This document shows positions 46,806 to 49,198 of a stretch of 49,198 nucleotides of DNA, piece after piece (within the stretch, counting starts at the first letter, position 1; the number at the start of each line of letters is the position of its first letter). A program made the translations under genes and the position numbers. Below the pieces are notes generated by a model that was not told the origin of the DNA, searched no databases, and saw only the letters and a program-made list of their open reading frames with translations. The DNA comes from JAVBSC01 sp031547305 (lineage in GTDB: Bacteria; Desulfobacterota; Desulfovibrionia; Desulfovibrionales; Desulfovibrionaceae), in the NCBI GenBank assembly GCA_031547305.1, contig JAVBSC010000046.1, positions 1 to 49,198 of the forward strand, read 5' to 3'.

Positions 46806-46860
46806 GAGATGTTACCATCTCCAAGCCTCTACCAACTGGGGGAGTTGGGAGGCTTTTTGT
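46806..46860 (+). terminator. hairpin pair with plus-strand U-run
   Basis: GAGATG-TTAC-CATCTC (46806-46821) precedes AGCCTC..CCAAC / GTTGG..AGGCT (46824-46854) followed by TTTTT. No plus-strand gene is seen upstream, so it may terminate antisense or read-through transcription. The gap 46861-47094 is A/T-rich and otherwise featureless, with the paired motifs GTGCATAATC and GTGCACAATC near 47060-47090. Confidence 0.5.
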
Positions 46861-47094
46861 TGTGCCTTAGGCTGGGGAAGCCCTGGCCTTTAAGGAAAGG
46901 GGGGGTAACCTTAAAAACCAACACAACACTTTAATGTTAGCAAATATCATACCAATTCTATAAAAATTAATCTCCAAGTATTTTGCTATGTTATGTCAAG
47001 AATCTCATGTCGCCCCGCTCAATTTTGTGCGCTTTCGAACGATCCAATTTTAACCATGGTGCATAATCACACAGCAGTGCACAATCGCACGCCG

Positions 47095-47904
47095 CTACTT
47101 CTTTTCCTGGCTCGCTTTGGTGGCCGCCAGGTTGACCGCCTCCATAAACAAGTCCATGGGCAAAGCGCCCTTGACGACTATGTCGTTGACCAAAAAGCAC
47201 GGAGTGCCGGTTATATCCAGTGTTTCCGCATCCTTCTGGTCTTCTTCCAGTTGGGCCTTCACTTTGGGATTCTTCACGTCCTTAAGCAGGCGGTTCACAT
47301 CCAGTCCGGCGTCTTTGGCGGCTTGCCGCATATACGGATCGCCGTCCTTGGTTATGCGCAGGGGGTTTTCAAAAAATTCGTCAAACAGAGCCCAGCCCTT
47401 GGCCTCGTCCTGCATGAACGCGGCAATGGAGTACTCAGCGGCCAGACGGGCGTTGGGGTGTGACTCCAAAGGCAGATACTTGAAATACAACTTGAATTTT
47501 ACAGATGGCCCGGCCATGGCCTGGCGGATCATCAAATCGGCCTGGCGGCAGTATGGGCAGGTAAAATCGGAAAAAGCCACCACGCGCACCGGCGCCTTGG
47601 CGTCGCCCCGGAACGGGCGTTCCTTCAGTCCGACGCTCTTGGGAATATTCATGTCCTGGAGCCACTGGGCCATAAGGGTCTTTTTGCGGCGCAGCGTGCC
47701 GCCCTGCTGGGCTATTTCCAGCACCATTTCACTGTTGTCGCGCAGCACGTCCAAAACCAGTTCCGGGTGCTGCTGCAACAGCTCCTTGAGCGTCTGGCGC
47801 AGAGCCTCCTTGGACGGAACGTCCGCGGCCAGAGCGGTCTGAGCGCTGAACAGAAGCGTGAATATCAGGACAATCAGGCGAGCCGCTATATTTAAATGTC
47901 GCAT
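47095..47904 (-). CDS. DsbA-family thiol oxidoreductase
   Basis: A protein of 269 aa; ATG at 47904 has GGAGG 6 nt ahead. Signal peptide LIVLIFTLLFSAQTALA. A helical N-terminal part (SKEALRQTLKELLQQHPELV) resembles DsbA-like proteins of Proteobacteria with a dimerisation arm. The thioredoxin fold has SDFTCPYCRQAD (CPYC active site) and the cis-Pro loop TGTPCFLVND. It should form or isomerise disulfides in the periplasm. Confidence 0.85.
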   Translation of the reverse strand: MRHLNIAARLIVLIFTLLFSAQTALAADVPSKEALRQTLKELLQQHPELVLDVLRDNSEMVLEIAQQGGTLRRKKTLMAQWLQDMNIPKSVGLKERPFRGDAKAPVRVVAFSDFTCPYCRQADLMIRQAMAGPSVKFKLYFKYLPLESHPNARLAAEYSIAAFMQDEAKGWALFDEFFENPLRITKDGDPYMRQAAKDAGLDVNRLLKDVKNPKVKAQLEEDQKDAETLDITGTPCFLVNDIVVKGALPMDLFMEAVNLAATKASQEKK

Positions 47905-47941
47905 CAAATGCCTCCAAAATCGTTGCTTGCGAGCAATCCGC

Positions 47942-48277
47942 TTATTGCATCAAAAGCCTGGCCAGGGCAACAGCGGCCATGCCCACGGCCACTGTGCCAA
48001 AAAATCCCCTGGTCAGAAAACCCGTAATAAACGCCGGCACAGCGGCCAGCAAAAAAATATTTTCCGTGCCGATGAACAGCCGGCGTTCCCCGGCCGGCCC
48101 GGTCACCAGAATTTCCGAAACCAGCAGGGCCATAAGCACCGCCGGCGGCACCAGATCCAGCCAGCGCGCCAGCATGGGGTGCAGGCTGCGCGATGACAAA
48201 AGCAGCAACGGCAACGCCCGTGGAATATAAATGACCAGGAACATCCCGGCAATGAGCAACAGATGTTTTTCCGTCAT
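47942..48277 (-). CDS. azlD: AzlD-family transporter subunit
   Basis: A protein of 111 aa with three to four membrane helices (LLLIAGMFLVIYIPRALPLL, VPPAVLMALLVSEIL, IFLLAAVPAFITGFL, TVAVGMAAVALARLL). The IPRALPLLLL signature is AzlD-like. Its start overlaps the AzlC stop (ATGA). Small partner of the branched-chain amino acid exporter. Confidence 0.9.
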   Translation of the reverse strand: MTEKHLLLIAGMFLVIYIPRALPLLLLSSRSLHPMLARWLDLVPPAVLMALLVSEILVTGPAGERRLFIGTENIFLLAAVPAFITGFLTRGFFGTVAVGMAAVALARLLMQ

Positions 48278-49017
48278 TTGTCTTTACTCCGGTCATTTTT
48301 ATCACCCGGCGCGCCAAGCCACCATGAATCCGGCAGAAACATCAGCAGCGTGGCGCTGAGCGCCGTGGCCAGCACCAGATTCCACTGGTCCACGCCGTTG
48401 ACAATAAACGTCACGGAAAACACCCCGCCGGCCAGGGCGGCCAGCATACGACGCGGAATCCGGAAATGCGGCACCAGCAGGGCAATGAACATTGCGGCCA
48501 GCGCGTAATCCATGCCAAAAGCCTTTATGTCGCCGATTACGTTGCCGAACAAAGCCCCGCAAAATCCGCTGCCGGTCCAGAAAAGATGCGATACCACGTG
48601 CAGGCCCAGAGTCTCATCCCGGTTGACCCGGCCCTCGGCAAAGCGCACGATATCCACGGCGAACGTCTCATCAGTCATTTCCAGTGCGTAAACAGCCTGG
48701 AGCTTTTTACTCCAGCCGCGCAAGTACGGCGAGACCGCCGCGGACATAAGCAGATGGCGCAGATTGATGATGAAATTGGCCATGATTATAGCCGCCGCCC
48801 CGGCCTCGGTCATGAGCATGCCCACAGCAACCAGTTGGCCGGACCCGGCATAGGCGAACAGACACATCAGCCCGGCCTCCGCCGGACTCATGCCCGCGTT
48901 CACCGCCAATACACCAAAGGCAAACCCCACCGGCGCATACCCCAGCAAAATAGGCAGGGACATCCGCGCCCCACGCAAAAAATCCGCCCGGCTGAACTGG
49001 TAATCACCTCTATCCAT
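48274..49017 (-). CDS. azlC: AzlC-family branched-chain amino acid exporter
   Basis: A protein of 247 aa from ATG 49017; the frame extends further right but into low-quality sequence. ADFLRGARMSLPILLGYAPV, GFAFGVLAVNAGMSP, AGSGQLVAVGMLMTEAGAA, NFIINLRHLLMSAAVSPYL, EMTDETFAV and HLFWTGSGFCGALFGN are the AzlC family blocks across about seven membrane helices. Together with AzlD it exports branched-chain amino acids. Confidence 0.9.
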   Translation of the reverse strand: MDRGDYQFSRADFLRGARMSLPILLGYAPVGFAFGVLAVNAGMSPAEAGLMCLFAYAGSGQLVAVGMLMTEAGAAAIIMANFIINLRHLLMSAAVSPYLRGWSKKLQAVYALEMTDETFAVDIVRFAEGRVNRDETLGLHVVSHLFWTGSGFCGALFGNVIGDIKAFGMDYALAAMFIALLVPHFRIPRRMLAALAGGVFSVTFIVNGVDQWNLVLATALSATLLMFLPDSWWLGAPGDKNDRSKDK

Positions 49018-49077
49018 AATAATGAAGAAGTCTCCTTTTTGATTACTTGGGAGCGCGGACCCGCAGTTACCGGCCGT

Positions 49078-49198
49078 GGGGGGGGGGGGGGGGGGGGGGC
49101 CCGCGGCGGCGCGGCGGGGGGGGCCGGCCCCCGAAAAAACCAAAAAAAAAAAAAAAGAAGAAATAGGATAGTGGTGTAAGAGAAAGAAAGGGCGGGGT
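49078..49198. other. low-complexity window end, probable sequencing artefact
   Basis: A run of about 22 G, a GC-only stretch, then A runs and purine-rich noise. It is unlike any other part of the window and typical of a contig end built from poor reads. Do not interpret it biologically. Confidence 0.8.

Overview
The window is a bacterial chromosome segment carrying one complete, temperate, short-tailed (podovirus-like) prophage of about 41.9 kb inserted in a tRNA-Ser(GGA) gene. The prophage lies between a 72-bp direct repeat (attL 1139-1210, attR 43022-43093). The host genes to the right (MerR-like regulator, HDOD protein, MltB-like transglycosylase with a Lys/Pro/Ala-rich tail, DsbA-like protein, AzlC/AzlD) and the base composition fit a Desulfovibrio-like member of the Desulfovibrionales; this is an inference from protein style, since no rRNA is present.

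Left flank (1-1138): the remnant of an older P4-type integrase, frameshifted just after its start and cut by a truncated IS3-family transposase. It sits directly beyond the tRNA 3' end, so the same tRNA was used by an earlier island.

Prophage, leftward arm (32.2 kb down to 1.4 kb, minus strand). A Cro-like gene opens an early operon with a ribbon-helix-helix protein, small conserved genes, a mini DUF5131 protein, a helicase-methyltransferase fusion, an O-like initiator with in-gene iterons, a P-like loader and a RusA resolvase. Then come the lysis cassette (lysozyme, nested Rz/Rz1, holin), packaging (small and large terminase), head (portal, scaffold, SU10-type capsid protein), neck and tail hub, three ejection-type proteins, tail fibre, and an SGNH-hydrolase tail protein. 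A block of genes in the opposite orientation (lipoprotein, Rha-type regulator, Gly/Cys-rich protein), with its own terminators, sits inside the tail region at 5.2-7.9 kb.

Immunity region (32.2-33.8 kb): an S24-type CI repressor and a winged-helix-like gene lie between two outward-facing promoters. The two promoters are almost identical, each with a 16-bp operator between -35 and -10. The layout is like lambda immunity, with one early promoter firing left and one firing right.

Prophage, rightward arm (33.8-43.0 kb, plus strand): pentapeptide-repeat protein, RecE-like exonuclease and RecT annealing protein, a DUF4116-repeat protein, a putative ADP-ribosyltransferase-fold protein, a run of small Cys-rich proteins, an excisionase-like HTH gene and the tyrosine integrase next to attR.

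The most unusual signal is a set of long non-coding gaps in otherwise tightly packed operons (5959-6036, 30003-30354, 33806-34020, 38394-38582, 38922-39081). Each holds strong stem-enclosed folds. Two of them (30258-30350 minus, 38961-39051 plus) have nearly the same length and share terminal sequences, suggesting a phage RNA family. The one directly downstream of the rightward early promoter is placed like a put/nut antitermination site. The last 120 bases of the window look like a sequencing artefact.
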